Origin: Paraburkholderia sediminicola
GTDB taxonomy: Bacteria > Pseudomonadota > Gammaproteobacteria > Burkholderiales > Burkholderiaceae
Direction: 5' to 3'
Length of the DNA stretch: 64,000 nt
Assembly (NCBI RefSeq): GCF_902859805.1
Contig: NZ_CADIKC010000002.1
Coordinates: 1 to 64,000 of the forward strand
Positions 1 through 11,194 of the stretch are shown here, in pieces. Position 1 is the first letter of the stretch; the number at the start of each line of letters is the position of its first letter. Position numbers and translations under genes: made by a program. The notes beneath the pieces were generated by a model, which was given only the letters and a program-made list of their open reading frames with translations, was not told the origin of the DNA and ran no database searches.

Positions 1-352
1 AGTGTGAGACTTGATACTTTCGCTTCCGGCAGACCCCGAAGAGTCCACCGCCGCGTCGCGCATCAAGCGCCCACACTTATCGGCTGTTAATTTTTAAAGA
101 TCGATTACGCACTCACTACCGAACCCGCGCCCACTTCAACTACCCGGCACCGCTTCGTTCTGCGTCGCTGCATCAGCAGCAGAGAAACGAGATTATGAAG
201 AACTTTCGCTACGCCGTCAACAGGTTTTTCTAACTTTCTCAACCCGCCCACATCGCGCAAAGCCTTGCCACTGCTGGCTCTCCCGCATCCCATGCCCCGG
301 TGTCCGGAGCACGAAAGAGCGAGATTCTAGCGAGCCCGACCGCCCCTTGCAA
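1..352 (-). promoter_or_regulatory. rRNA operon promoters and 5' leader (16S lies beyond the left edge)
   Basis: Read on the minus strand this stretch has two strong sigma-70 promoters. P1 is TTGCAA (347-352), 17 bp, TAGAAT (324-329). P2 is TTGACG (215-220), 17 bp, CATAAT (192-197). Both are followed by CTCG. About 90 nt downstream is TCTTTAAAAATTAA (100-87), a boxA-like antitermination element, followed by AACAGCCGATAAGTGTGGGC, which I recognise from Burkholderia rRNA operon leaders. No credible CDS lies here. The 16S gene itself is not in the window, so the assignment rests on promoter and leader resemblance. Confidence 0.7.
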
Positions 353-374
353 GCGTTATTTTGATGCGCATGGA

Positions 375-394
375 TTGCGCCAGAAATGGCGCAA
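375..394 (-). terminator. 8-bp stem hairpin between the phn operon and the rRNA promoter
   Basis: TTGCGCCA (375-382) pairs perfectly with TGGCGCAA (387-394) across a 4-nt loop. It lies 58 nt past the stop of the last phn-operon gene and 23 nt before rRNA P1. No clear U-tract follows, so it may be a weak terminator or an insulating or processing hairpin. Confidence 0.4.
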
Positions 395-451
395 GAATTG
401 AAAACGAGTGGCACAACAAGCTCACCCGAAGCCCCCCGAAAACCACCTCGT

Positions 452-1012
452 TCAGGCGGCCACGTGCTTCTGCATAACGCGCTCGACTACGCTCAAATAA
501 TGATCGAGCCCCGGCGTCGCACGGTTCTCTTCTTTCGCGCGGTCGTCCCATTTGCGCAGACGCAAGGCGTCTTCCGCGTAGGGCTTCTGCAGGAACATCT
601 CAGCTTCTTCCTTGCTGAAGATACCGCCTTGCAATTCCAGACTCCGCACCGAATCAGCGGAAAGCTGGCCAAAGTATGCATCGTCGATTGCGCAGAGGCA
701 GCGCTTGGCGTCGACGTGCAGCCGGATCGGCTCCAGCACCGCGTCCGACAACACCGGCCGCAAGAACGGCAGCGCAAAATACTGATGCAGATCGTCGATG
801 CCCCGTTCCGTCGGCGTTTCGCCTTGCAGATTCAGCAGATGGCCGAGGTCATGCAGAAACGCCGCAGCGATGAGTTCATCGCCGGCACCTGCCTCTTCCG
901 CCAGTGCGCCGCTTTGCAGCGCATGTTCAAGCTGCGTCACCGGCTCGCCGCTATAAGCGAGCTTGCCGTATTGCTCATATAACGAACGGATGTCGTTCAG
1001 ACTCAATGCCAC
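452..1012 (-). CDS. PhnZ-like HD-domain protein of the phosphonate operon
   Basis: This 186-aa soluble protein belongs to the HD family associated with phosphonate-degradation operons, whose characterised member PhnZ is a mixed-valent di-iron oxygenase that cleaves the C-P bond of 1-hydroxy-2-aminoethylphosphonate. Visible candidate ligands are H30, H54-D55 (LHDLGH), H58, H76, H99 and D156 (KWDD), with Y20 and E23 upstream. Their spacing follows the PhnZ pattern as I recall it. The gene is last in the operon, 4 bp after phnY. The 2-oxoglutarate dioxygenase that normally feeds PhnZ is not in the window, so the true substrate is open. Confidence 0.75.
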   Translation of the reverse strand: MALSLNDIRSLYEQYGKLAYSGEPVTQLEHALQSGALAEEAGAGDELIAAAFLHDLGHLLNLQGETPTERGIDDLHQYFALPFLRPVLSDAVLEPIRLHVDAKRCLCAIDDAYFGQLSADSVRSLELQGGIFSKEEAEMFLQKPYAEDALRLRKWDDRAKEENRATPGLDHYLSVVERVMQKHVAA

Positions 1013-1016
1013 GTTC

Positions 1017-3778
<2,762 letters not shown>

Positions 3779-4513
3779 TCAATCGTTCGATGCCGCCGAC
3801 ATCCGCACCGCGCCCAACGACCCCGCCGGTTCGCACGCCTCACGCGCGCGCTGCAACCCGCCGTTCACATGCGCATGCATCAGCGCCGCGGCATGTTCGG
3901 CGTCGCGCGAGCCCAGCGCCGTCAGAATCGCGCGATGCTCAGTGAGCGAGCGTTCCATCGCATCGGCATGCACCACCAGCGCGGCGCGACGAAACAGACT
4001 CAACTCGCTCACCAGCCTTCGATACGTCTCATACAACTTCAGATTGCCTGACGCCGCCACGATCGCATCGTGAAACGCCACGTTGGCGCGCGCGTAAGCA
4101 TCGTGATCCTGCGCGTCGAGCGCGGCGCGCATTGCGTCGAGCCACTCGCGCAACACCGCAAGCTTCTGCGCATCGATACGCGAAGCCAGCATCCGGCAGG
4201 CCGCCTCTTCAAGCACCGCGCGCACCGCATAAATCTCGTCCGCTTCCGCGAGCGACACCGTCCGCACGAACACGCCGCGGTTTTTCTCGGTGCGCACGAG
4301 ACCCGCCTGCTCCAGCGCGCGAAACGCCTCGCGCACCGGCCCGCGCGACACTTGCAGACGCGCGGCCCAGTCGGCTTCGTTGAGTTTGTCGCCAGGTGCG
4401 ATCGCCCCTTCGATGATGTGCCGTTCGATTTCGTCGCGGACCAGCGTCGTCAGCGAATGCCTGCGCACAACCTCAATCGGATCGACAGAAGCAGTTTGCA
4501 TATATTCGGTCAT
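3779..4513 (-). CDS. phnR: GntR/FadR-type regulator of phosphonate use
   Basis: A 244-aa regulator with an N-terminal winged helix (about residues 15-80, including VSRGPVREAFRALEQAGLV) and a C-terminal FCD ligand-binding domain (about 90-220, with helices bearing the metal-binding Asp and His residues typical of FCD). It lies between phnV and phnA in the same direction and very likely senses a phosphonate or pathway intermediate. I chose the ATG at 4513; a second in-frame ATG is at 4501. A sequence resembling one in the phnS-phnW intergenic region lies directly upstream (4514-4530), so autoregulation is plausible. Confidence 0.85.
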   Translation of the reverse strand: MTEYMQTASVDPIEVVRRHSLTTLVRDEIERHIIEGAIAPGDKLNEADWAARLQVSRGPVREAFRALEQAGLVRTEKNRGVFVRTVSLAEADEIYAVRAVLEEAACRMLASRIDAQKLAVLREWLDAMRAALDAQDHDAYARANVAFHDAIVAASGNLKLYETYRRLVSELSLFRRAALVVHADAMERSLTEHRAILTALGSRDAEHAAALMHAHVNGGLQRAREACEPAGSLGAVRMSAASND

Positions 4514-4530
4514 TTTGACAAATTTCGCCA
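4514..4530. promoter_or_regulatory. candidate phn regulator site 1
   Basis: TTTGACAAATTTCGCCA directly precedes the phnR start and matches 14 of 17 positions of ATTGACACAATTCGCCA at 8958-8974 in the phnS-phnW divergent region. The sharing suggests a binding site for PhnR. This is inferred from comparison within the window only. Confidence 0.45.
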
Positions 4531-4606
4531 CATCGATATGTGTTTGCGTGTTTGCGCGGCCGCCGCCTGGCAGGCGCACGCAAACACAACAATCAGAAGG
4601 TGCTCG

Positions 4607-5470
4607 TCAGTCCACCCGACGGCGCGGGACACGCGCCGCGATCAGCAGCAGCGCAGCAAGCGAGACCAGCAGCAGAATCAGCGACAACGCGGAGGCCGGC
4701 AGGTAATACCCGCGCTCCACCTGCCCGACCACCACGATCGGCACCGTCGCAAAGCCCGGCGGATAAACAGTGAGCGTCGCGCCGAGTTCGCCGAGCGAGA
4801 GCGCAAAGCCGAGTGCGAGACTCGCGCGTATTGCCGGCACCAGTTGCGGCAGCACGACGCCACGCAGCACCATCGACGGTGGCGCACCCAGGCTCGCCGC
4901 CGCTTCGCGCAGAATGGTCAGTTCCGGACGCAACGCGGCGGCCGCGCAGCGGTAGCAGAACGGCAGCACCAGCGCGAGCTGCACAAACACGACGATGGCC
5001 GCCGAGCTCGACAGATCGAGCGGGCGCTTGTGGTACGCGATCAGCACGGCCAACCCGAGCACCACGCTCGGCACGCCGTTGGGCATCATCGCGATGGTGT
5101 CGACGAACGCGCCAAGACCACGCCGGTCACGGCCTTCGAGCGCCAGTGCCAGCCACAGCCCGAGAATCGTGCCGAGCACGGCCACACCCATGCCGATGCC
5201 GAGGCTTGTAGTCAGCGCGTCGAAGTCGCTGGAACCGAGCCGCTCGAACCAGCGCGTGCTGAGGCTGTCCGGCAGAATCGTGCCCGACCAGTGCCCGGCC
5301 ACGCTCGACAGCGCGACCACCAGCACCGGCAAGACGAACAGCCAGAAGCACAGCAACGCGGCAAAGCCGAGAAACAGACTGCCGAGTATGCGCACCGGCA
5401 GACTGCGGCGCACCGGCCGCGCCTTCTTGTGCATAACCGGCAAAACGGTTGGGTCGAGTTCAACGGCCAT
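4607..5470 (-). CDS. phnV: 2-aminoethylphosphonate ABC transporter permease PhnV
   Basis: An inner-membrane permease of 287 aa with about six hydrophobic segments and a binding-protein-dependent transport signature near AAASLGAPPSMVLRGVVLP, the EAA loop that contacts the ATPase. It forms the importer with PhnU and PhnT. The start overlaps the end of phnU by 11 bp and has AAAGGAG upstream, so the pair is translationally coupled. The 93-bp gap that follows, before phnR, carries the candidate regulator site. Confidence 0.88.
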   Translation of the reverse strand: MAVELDPTVLPVMHKKARPVRRSLPVRILGSLFLGFAALLCFWLFVLPVLVVALSSVAGHWSGTILPDSLSTRWFERLGSSDFDALTTSLGIGMGVAVLGTILGLWLALALEGRDRRGLGAFVDTIAMMPNGVPSVVLGLAVLIAYHKRPLDLSSSAAIVVFVQLALVLPFCYRCAAAALRPELTILREAAASLGAPPSMVLRGVVLPQLVPAIRASLALGFALSLGELGATLTVYPPGFATVPIVVVGQVERGYYLPASALSLILLLVSLAALLLIAARVPRRRVD

Positions 5471-6404
5471 GGCCCGCTCCTTTCACCTTGCGACGGTTGA
5501 CCTGGCGGTACAACGCGTACAGCGACAACGACATGATCAGCATCACGACTGCGCCGGCGGCGGCGGTCGGCAGATCCAGGTCGACGGTCGCCGAGCTGTA
5601 GATCGCGACCGGCAGCGTAATCAGATGCGCGCTGCCGAGCACGAGCAGAATGCCGAACTCGTTCAACGTCAGCAGAAAACACAGGATCGTGCCAGCGGCG
5701 ATGCCTGGCCACGCGAGCGGCAGGATCACCTTGAACGCAACCATCCAGCCGCTCGCGCCGAGACTGCGGGCGGCTTCGATCAGACGCATGTCGAGCGTGG
5801 CGAACGACGCCAGCGTAGGACGCACAACAAACGGCGCGTAGAAGACCACTTCCGCGAGAATCACGCCGCCCACGCCGAACAGGAAATTGAGCGGCGGCGC
5901 CTCGAGATGAAACAGCTGCTGCAAGGCGATGCTGACCGAGCCTTGCGAGCCGTACAGAAAGATCAGCGTGAACGCGACCAGAAACGACGGGAACGCGACG
6001 AACAGTTCAAGAAACCGCGTGACCATGCGCGCGCCGGGAAACGGCTTGAAGAACAATAGCGACGCGAGGCCGATACCGAGCAACGATGCGAGCCCGGCGC
6101 TCACGCACAGAATCCACAGCGTGGTGCCGACTACGCCGCGCGTTTCCGGATTGCCGAAAAACGTCGAGTAAGCCTGCAGACTCAAACCGTGCGGACCGGT
6201 GAAACTCAGCAGCACGAGACGCACGAGCGGATAGATCACGAGCGGACCCAGCACGACCACCGCAAGAAACAGCAGGTGCCATTGCGCCGCGCGTTCGCGT
6301 CGCTTCACCGCCGCCGTGTGCGAGGCCGCGCTCGCGCTGCGGCGGGCGTCAGCAGCAGCTTCGCTGATCGAATTGGGGGTATCAGGGGTTGATAAGGACG
6401 ACAT
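5460..6404 (-). CDS. phnU: 2-aminoethylphosphonate ABC transporter permease PhnU
   Basis: A 314-aa permease with a cytoplasmic N-terminal tail of about 40 residues, six predicted membrane segments and an EAA loop (IEAARSLGASGWMVAFKVI). I placed the start at 6404 because GAGG stands 6 nt before that ATG; an upstream in-frame ATG at 6431 lacks a site. The start lies 23 bp inside phnT. With PhnV it forms the membrane channel for AEP uptake. Confidence 0.88.
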   Translation of the reverse strand: MSSLSTPDTPNSISEAAADARRSASAASHTAAVKRRERAAQWHLLFLAVVVLGPLVIYPLVRLVLLSFTGPHGLSLQAYSTFFGNPETRGVVGTTLWILCVSAGLASLLGIGLASLLFFKPFPGARMVTRFLELFVAFPSFLVAFTLIFLYGSQGSVSIALQQLFHLEAPPLNFLFGVGGVILAEVVFYAPFVVRPTLASFATLDMRLIEAARSLGASGWMVAFKVILPLAWPGIAAGTILCFLLTLNEFGILLVLGSAHLITLPVAIYSSATVDLDLPTAAAGAVVMLIMSLSLYALYRQVNRRKVKGAGHGR

Positions 6405-7491
6405 CGTCAGCCTCATAACGCAGGGAAACACGCGCGCCCTTCTCCGGCATCATGCCGTGACCGCGCTGCATGGTGACCAGCACGGGCTCGTTAGGCATCG
6501 CGTCCAGAGCGACCGACACCGACAGCACCGCGCCGTACCATTCGACCGACGCAATCGCGCCATGCAATTGCCCCTCGCCAAGCGGCACGATGCGCAGCGC
6601 TTCAGGACGCAGACAGGCCACCCGCTCGCGCTCGTTGTAGCGCACGTCGTCCATGCCGAATGCCACCTGCGGCGGCAACAGATTGGCCGCGCCCAGATAG
6701 CGCGCGACGAAACCGTCGTTCGGCGTGTCGTACAACTGTTGCGGCGTGCCGAGTTGGGCGATGCGACCTTCGCGCATCAGCAGCGTGCGGTCGGACAGCA
6801 CCAGCGCGTCGTCCTGATCGTGCGTCACGCAGACGATCGTCAGATTCGGCAGGCGCTCGTGCAGCGCCTTCAGTTCGGAACGCACCGAGGCGCGCAGATT
6901 GGCGTCGAGTGCGGAAAGCGGTTCGTCGAGCAACAACACATCGGGTTCGATCACGAGCGCGCGCGCGAGCGCCACGCGCTGCTGCATGCCGCCCGACAAT
7001 TGCGCCGGCATGTGATGACCGGCGTCGCCCAGCTGCACGAGCTTCAACGCGTCGGCGACACGTCGCGCGACATCCTTCGAAGGCGTGCGGCGCGCACGCA
7101 AGCCGAACGCCACGTTGTCGAATACCGATAAATGCGGGAACAGCGCATAGCTCTGGAACAGCAAGCCGAGATTGCGCTTATGCGGCGGCACGTGCGTCAG
7201 GTCGTGACCGGCGACGGTCAAGGTGCCCGACAATCCGTCCGCTTCAATGAACCCGGCGATGAAGCGCAACAGCGTGGTCTTGCCGCAACCGCTGCGGCCG
7301 AGCACGGTGAGCAATTCGCCGCGCTGAATGGTCAGCGACAGATCGTCGAGCACGGTGCGCGTTCCGAAACGCACCGTCAGATGGTCGATCTGCACGCCGC
7401 CCGGCGTGTTCGAACGCGCGCCGTCGAGCGCGTCCGGTGAGGCGCCGAGCGCGCCTGGGTGAGCAAGACTGGCCGTATTCACCGGGTTCAT
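6382..7491 (-). CDS. phnT: 2-aminoethylphosphonate ABC transporter ATP-binding protein PhnT
   Basis: A 369-aa ABC ATPase. Walker A is GRSGCGKTT, the Q-loop lies in LFQSYALFPHL, the signature is LSGGMQQR, Walker B is VLLLDEP and the switch His lies in VTHDQDDA. A C-terminal TOBE-like domain (about 275-369) is typical of Fbp/Pot-type importers. The N-terminus carries a roughly 30-residue extension without motif. It energises PhnU and PhnV. A strong hairpin separates it from phnS upstream. Confidence 0.9.
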   Translation of the reverse strand: MNPVNTASLAHPGALGASPDALDGARSNTPGGVQIDHLTVRFGTRTVLDDLSLTIQRGELLTVLGRSGCGKTTLLRFIAGFIEADGLSGTLTVAGHDLTHVPPHKRNLGLLFQSYALFPHLSVFDNVAFGLRARRTPSKDVARRVADALKLVQLGDAGHHMPAQLSGGMQQRVALARALVIEPDVLLLDEPLSALDANLRASVRSELKALHERLPNLTIVCVTHDQDDALVLSDRTLLMREGRIAQLGTPQQLYDTPNDGFVARYLGAANLLPPQVAFGMDDVRYNERERVACLRPEALRIVPLGEGQLHGAIASVEWYGAVLSVSVALDAMPNEPVLVTMQRGHGMMPEKGARVSLRYEADDVVLINP

Positions 7492-7514
7492 CCTCCAACT
7501 GGATTAATGCTGAT

Positions 7515-7546
7515 GCGGCGCCCCGCACGAATGCGGGAGGCGCCGC
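7515..7546 (-). repeat. intercistronic hairpin between phnS and phnT
   Basis: GCGGCGCC plus CCGC (7515-7526) pairs with GCGG and GGCGCCGC (7533-7546), with a 2-nt bulge and a 6-nt loop. Hairpins at this position after a binding-protein gene commonly protect the upstream mRNA or partly terminate, giving more binding protein than ATPase. That role is inferred here. Confidence 0.55.
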
Positions 7547-7569
7547 CTGATTCAATTGCAAATTGCGGC

Positions 7570-8661
7570 TTACTTCGGCTTGACGACTTCGAGTTGCTTG
7601 CCCGACGAACCGATCACATCGCTCTTCCAACGTGCCGTCCAGTCAGCCTTCTTCGCCATCACTTGCGTCCAGTCCACCGGGATCAGCGTGACGCCGGCGA
7701 TCGCCTTCTTGACTGCTTCGCCGTTCTTGCCGGCGAGCGGCACGTCCGTGCGGCCCGGGATACCGAAGATGTCCGGCACCTTGGATTGCACGTCGGTCGA
7801 CATCAGGTAGTCGATCAGCTTCTTGCCTTCAGCCTGGTTCGGGCCGTTCTTGATCAGTCCGATCGCGTACGGCAGCTGGAACGTGGTCGGCTTGCCGCCG
7901 GCGCTGGCTGCAAGGAAGATCGGCTTGAGCGACAGACCGCCGTTCGCTGCATCGTCCAGATCCATCTGCAGGTCGCCGTTCGCGAAGGCGATTTCGTTAC
8001 GCGAGAGCAGCACGTCGAGGTAGCCCGTGCCCTTGGTGTGGAACTTGGCGCTCTCTTCGAGCTTCTTCAGATAGTCGAACGCCTTGTCTTCGCCCATCAA
8101 CGACGTGGTCAGAATGATCACGGCCATACCGTCGCCAGCCGTGGCCGGGTTCGAGTAGGCGACCTTGCCGGTGTAGTCCGGGTGCAGCAGGTCGGCGAAG
8201 GTCTTCGGCTGGTTCTTGGTGACGTCCGGGTTGATCGCGAACGAGAAGTAGTTGTTCACGAAAGTCGCCCACGAACCGTTCGGCGCCTTGGCGATCGCCG
8301 GCACGTTCTTGTAGTTGGCGCTCTCATAAGCCTGCAGCAGGCCGCTCTGATCGGCTTGCTGGATGAACGGCGGCAACGTGACGATCACGTCGGCCTTCGG
8401 CTGATCCTTCTCGATGGTGGCGCGGTTCACCACTTCGCCGCTACCTGCCGTGACGATGTTGACCTTCACACCTTCCTTCTTTTCGAAGGCCGGCAGCACA
8501 TCCTTATAGAGGTTTTCGAGGCCGTCGGCGGTGTACAGCACCACTGCGTCAGCCGCATGGGCCTGCATCGCCGTGCCGCCGAATGCTGCCGCGGCGATCA
8601 GCGCCGGCAACAGTTTGCGTGCGAGGCCAGCCGTGGCGTGAAGGGAATTCGTCTTTGTCAT
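7570..8661 (-). CDS. phnS: 2-aminoethylphosphonate-binding periplasmic protein PhnS
   Basis: A 363-aa extracellular solute-binding protein with an N-terminal signal peptide (KT near residue 4, hydrophobic stretch to about residue 30, cleavage after MQAHAA). It resembles the iron/putrescine-type binding proteins that pair with PhnTUV. I set the start at the ATG at 8661 because GGAGAG stands just upstream. It is the first gene of the minus-strand phn transcript and diverges from phnW. Confidence 0.88.
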   Translation of the reverse strand: MTKTNSLHATAGLARKLLPALIAAAAFGGTAMQAHAADAVVLYTADGLENLYKDVLPAFEKKEGVKVNIVTAGSGEVVNRATIEKDQPKADVIVTLPPFIQQADQSGLLQAYESANYKNVPAIAKAPNGSWATFVNNYFSFAINPDVTKNQPKTFADLLHPDYTGKVAYSNPATAGDGMAVIILTTSLMGEDKAFDYLKKLEESAKFHTKGTGYLDVLLSRNEIAFANGDLQMDLDDAANGGLSLKPIFLAASAGGKPTTFQLPYAIGLIKNGPNQAEGKKLIDYLMSTDVQSKVPDIFGIPGRTDVPLAGKNGEAVKKAIAGVTLIPVDWTQVMAKKADWTARWKSDVIGSSGKQLEVVKPK

Positions 8662-9043
8662 GTCGCTCTCTCCGAAAGGCAAAAAACCAGACGGTCGGGA
8701 TATCCCGATACCTGTTGTGATTGAACGGCGGTAGCGCCGCGCCGCTTGCGTGTTGCCCGCAGCCAGTTACCGTGCAGTTTCGCCCGAATTCACCCGAATT
8801 CGCGCGGATTGCAGATTGCCGACAACTTTGCTGCTTCTTCTCCAGCCTGACTTACAGCTCATCTACGAGACTCGCGCTGCCGGCCATGCCTGAACGGGCA
8901 CGGCAAGGATCACAGGTTTCCATGACAACGCCATGACGATTCTGTCGAATTCCAACAATTGACACAATTCGCCAATAATATCCAAAACAATCTTTTCGTC
9001 ACCCTGCCCGGGCGACGGACATTCATCTGATGATGGAGGCGCT
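8662..9043. promoter_or_regulatory. divergent phnS-phnW control region
   Basis: A 382-bp non-coding region between divergent phnS and phnW. It contains a perfect 14-bp palindrome TCGGGATATCCCGA (8695-8708) 34 bp before the phnS start, the direct repeat CCCGAATTC near 8773 and 8784, and the motif ATTGACACAATTCGCCA (8958-8974), which contains AATTG-ACA-CAATT and is shared with the region before phnR. I did not find an unambiguous -35/-10 pair. Confidence 0.55.
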
Positions 9044-10156
9044 GTGATTCCTGGAAACGATCCAATCCTGCTGACCCCAGGTCCGCTGAGCACTGCGCCG
9101 CAAACCCGCGAGGCGATGCTGCGCGACTGGGGCTCGTGGGACGCCGCGTTCAACCGTATGACACATAGCGTGTGCGCCGACCTCGTCAAAATCGTACATG
9201 GTGAAAATGACTATGTTTGCGTGCCGCTTCAAGGCAGCGGCACGTTCGCGGTCGAAGCGGCGCTCGGCACGCTCGTGCCGCGCCAAGGTTGCGTGCTGGT
9301 TCCGAACAACGGCGCGTATTGTGCCCGTCTGATCCGAATATTGCAGCGTATGGGGATCGCTTATGTGGAACTGACGCTGCGCGAGGACGAGCCAGTCGGC
9401 GCGGCCGCCATCGAAGACGCCCTCAACCGCGAATCGCGAATTACTCATGTTGCGCAGGTCCACCTGGAAACGAGCGCCGGCCTGCTCAATCCGCTCGACG
9501 ATATCGCCGCGGTGTGTCAGCGGCACGGCAAAAGCCTGATCGTCGACGCGATGAGCTCGTTCGGCGCGCTGCCGATCGATTTACGGCGCGGCGGCATCGA
9601 TGCGTTGATCTCGGCGAGCGGCAAATGTCTGGAAGGCGTGCCGGGCATGGGATTCGTGATTGTGCGGCGCAGCGTGCTGGAGCGCAGCGAAGGACGCTCG
9701 CCGTCGCTCGCACTGGATCTGTACGATCAATACGTCTATATGGAGAAGACGACGCAGTGGCGCTTCACGCCGCCGACTCATGTGGTCGCGGCTTTGCGTC
9801 AGGCGCTGGATCAGTTCTTCGCGCAAGGGGGACAAGCGGCTCGCGGCGCGCGCTATACGCAGAATTGCGCGGCCTTGATAAGCGGCATGAAAGCGCTCGG
9901 CTTCGAACCGCTTCTGAAACCCGACGTGCAGGCGCCGGTGATCGTCACCTTCTATGCGCCGCGCGACCCCGCGTGGAATTTTGCAAACTTTTATGCCGCC
10001 GTGCGCGAGGCGGGTTACGTGCTGTATCCCGGCAAGCTGACGCAAGTGGACACGTTCCGCGTGGGTTGCATCGGCGCGATCGACGCGGACGAATTGCGTA
10101 ACGCGGTGGCCGCGATCGACCGTACGCTGAAATGGCTTGGGATTCGCGTCAAGTGA
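9044..10156 (+). CDS. phnW: 2-aminoethylphosphonate-pyruvate transaminase
   Basis: A class V PLP-dependent aminotransferase of 370 aa that converts AEP plus pyruvate to phosphonoacetaldehyde plus alanine. The PLP lysine is K194 ([12 protein letters not shown]) and the cofactor Asp is in IVDAMSSFG; the opening LLTPGPLS is characteristic of the family. The start is GTG, supported by GGAGG 5-6 nt upstream. It is transcribed away from phnS and ends 107 bp before the convergent deoR-type gene, with a long hairpin between them. Confidence 0.93.
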   Translation: MIPGNDPILLTPGPLSTAPQTREAMLRDWGSWDAAFNRMTHSVCADLVKIVHGENDYVCVPLQGSGTFAVEAALGTLVPRQGCVLVPNNGAYCARLIRILQRMGIAYVELTLREDEPVGAAAIEDALNRESRITHVAQVHLETSAGLLNPLDDIAAVCQRHGKSLIVDAMSSFGALPIDLRRGGIDALISASGKCLEGVPGMGFVIVRRSVLERSEGRSPSLALDLYDQYVYMEKTTQWRFTPPTHVVAALRQALDQFFAQGGQAARGARYTQNCAALISGMKALGFEPLLKPDVQAPVIVTFYAPRDPAWNFANFYAAVREAGYVLYPGKLTQVDTFRVGCIGAIDADELRNAVAAIDRTLKWLGIRVK

Positions 10157-10208
10157 CGTGGCGGCTGCGGAGCAGCCGTGGCGCGCAGATATGCGAGGCG
10201 CTCGCTCA

Positions 10209-10258
10209 TGCGCCCGCGGCGCCAGCCGCCCGGGTGCTCGGGTGGCTCCGCGGGCGCA
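10209..10258. terminator. long convergent hairpin after phnW
   Basis: An 11-bp perfect outer stem, TGCGCCCGCGG (10209-10219) with CCGCGGGCGCA (10248-10258), encloses AGCC/GGCT and CCCG/CGGG inner stems. It lies between convergent phnW and the deoR-type gene and could act in both directions. A smaller CGGCTG/CAGCCG hairpin lies upstream near 10162. Confidence 0.6.
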
Positions 10259-10263
10259 GCCGC

Positions 10264-11019
10264 TCAGGCGATCAGGATTTCCGGCCCGTGCGCCGTGATC
10301 GCCTTGCCGAGCGCTTTCTCCGGCGCCAGCTCGGTGACGAGATAACGCGCCGATTCGATACCGTTGATGCGTACCGGCGTCACGCGCCCGAACTTCGAGT
10401 GGTCGGCGACCACCACCACGGTGTCGGCGGCGGCGATCATACGGCTGCGCACTTCGGCGGCCATGCGGCTGTAGTCGGTCAGGTAGCCGTCCGGCGAAAT
10501 GCCGCCCGCGCCGATGAAGGCGAAGTCCGCGTGGTACTGCGTCAGTTGATGAACCGTGTCGAGGCCGAAGGTAGCGTCTTCGATATCCGACAGTTCGCCG
10601 CCGAGCAGCGTCACGCGGTTATCGTTGCGGCGGCCTAGCAGCAGCGCGATACGCCAGTCGTTCGTATAGACGGACAGGCGGTGCCGGTCGAGCAGCGCAC
10701 GGGCCACCGCTTGCGTGGTGCTGCCCGAATCGATGATCAGCGAGGCGCCGTCCGGCACGAACTCGGCCGCGCGTTCGCCGATCGCCCGCTTGGCGCCGGC
10801 GTTGGCGGCTTCGCGCGTATCGAGGTCGGGCTCGCGCCGGTCGCTGGATAGCGCGCCGCCGTGGGTCGTGACGAGCAGACCGCGCCCGGCCAGTGCATTC
10901 AGATCGCGGCGGATCGTCTCGCGCGACACATTCAGTTCGCGCACCAGTTCAGCGACCGAGAGCGCGCCGGTTTTGGCGACCTGCGCCAGGATGTATTGGT
11001 GACGTTGTTCTGCGAGCAT
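10264..11019 (-). CDS. DeoR/GlpR family transcriptional regulator
   Basis: A 251-aa regulator. The N-terminal DeoR helix-turn-helix (about 6-56; LSVAELVRELNVSRETIRRD) is followed by the sugar-phosphate sensor domain with the IDSGSTT phosphate-binding loop and GGELSDIEDATFG. Such proteins usually repress sugar or polyol operons and respond to a phosphorylated intermediate. No sugar operon adjoins it. It converges with phnW and diverges from the UbiB-like gene, so its target is unknown. Confidence 0.8.
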   Translation of the reverse strand: MLAEQRHQYILAQVAKTGALSVAELVRELNVSRETIRRDLNALAGRGLLVTTHGGALSSDRREPDLDTREAANAGAKRAIGERAAEFVPDGASLIIDSGSTTQAVARALLDRHRLSVYTNDWRIALLLGRRNDNRVTLLGGELSDIEDATFGLDTVHQLTQYHADFAFIGAGGISPDGYLTDYSRMAAEVRSRMIAAADTVVVVADHSKFGRVTPVRINGIESARYLVTELAPEKALGKAITAHGPEILIA

Positions 11020-11194
11020 CTATTGGAGGCCGGGAGCCGGCACGCTTGGGTTTCGCCACGGTTGGAGAAGGCCGGCGTATTGTATTACGCGTGGCGCGGG
11101 GATGCTCCTCTTGCCGCGCTTACCTGCTAACCTGAACGCCCTGGCCGCGCGCCGACGCCTGTCGAAGCCGCGTAGTCCGTCAACCGAACTGCCG

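Noticed and set aside
8959..8981. TTGACA ... TAATAT as the phnW promoter
   Set aside because: Spacing is only 11 bp, too short for a sigma-70 promoter.
9044..10156. Serine-glyoxylate or alanine-glyoxylate aminotransferase
   Set aside because: The phn neighbours and TPGPLS/K194 pattern favour 2-aminoethylphosphonate transaminase.
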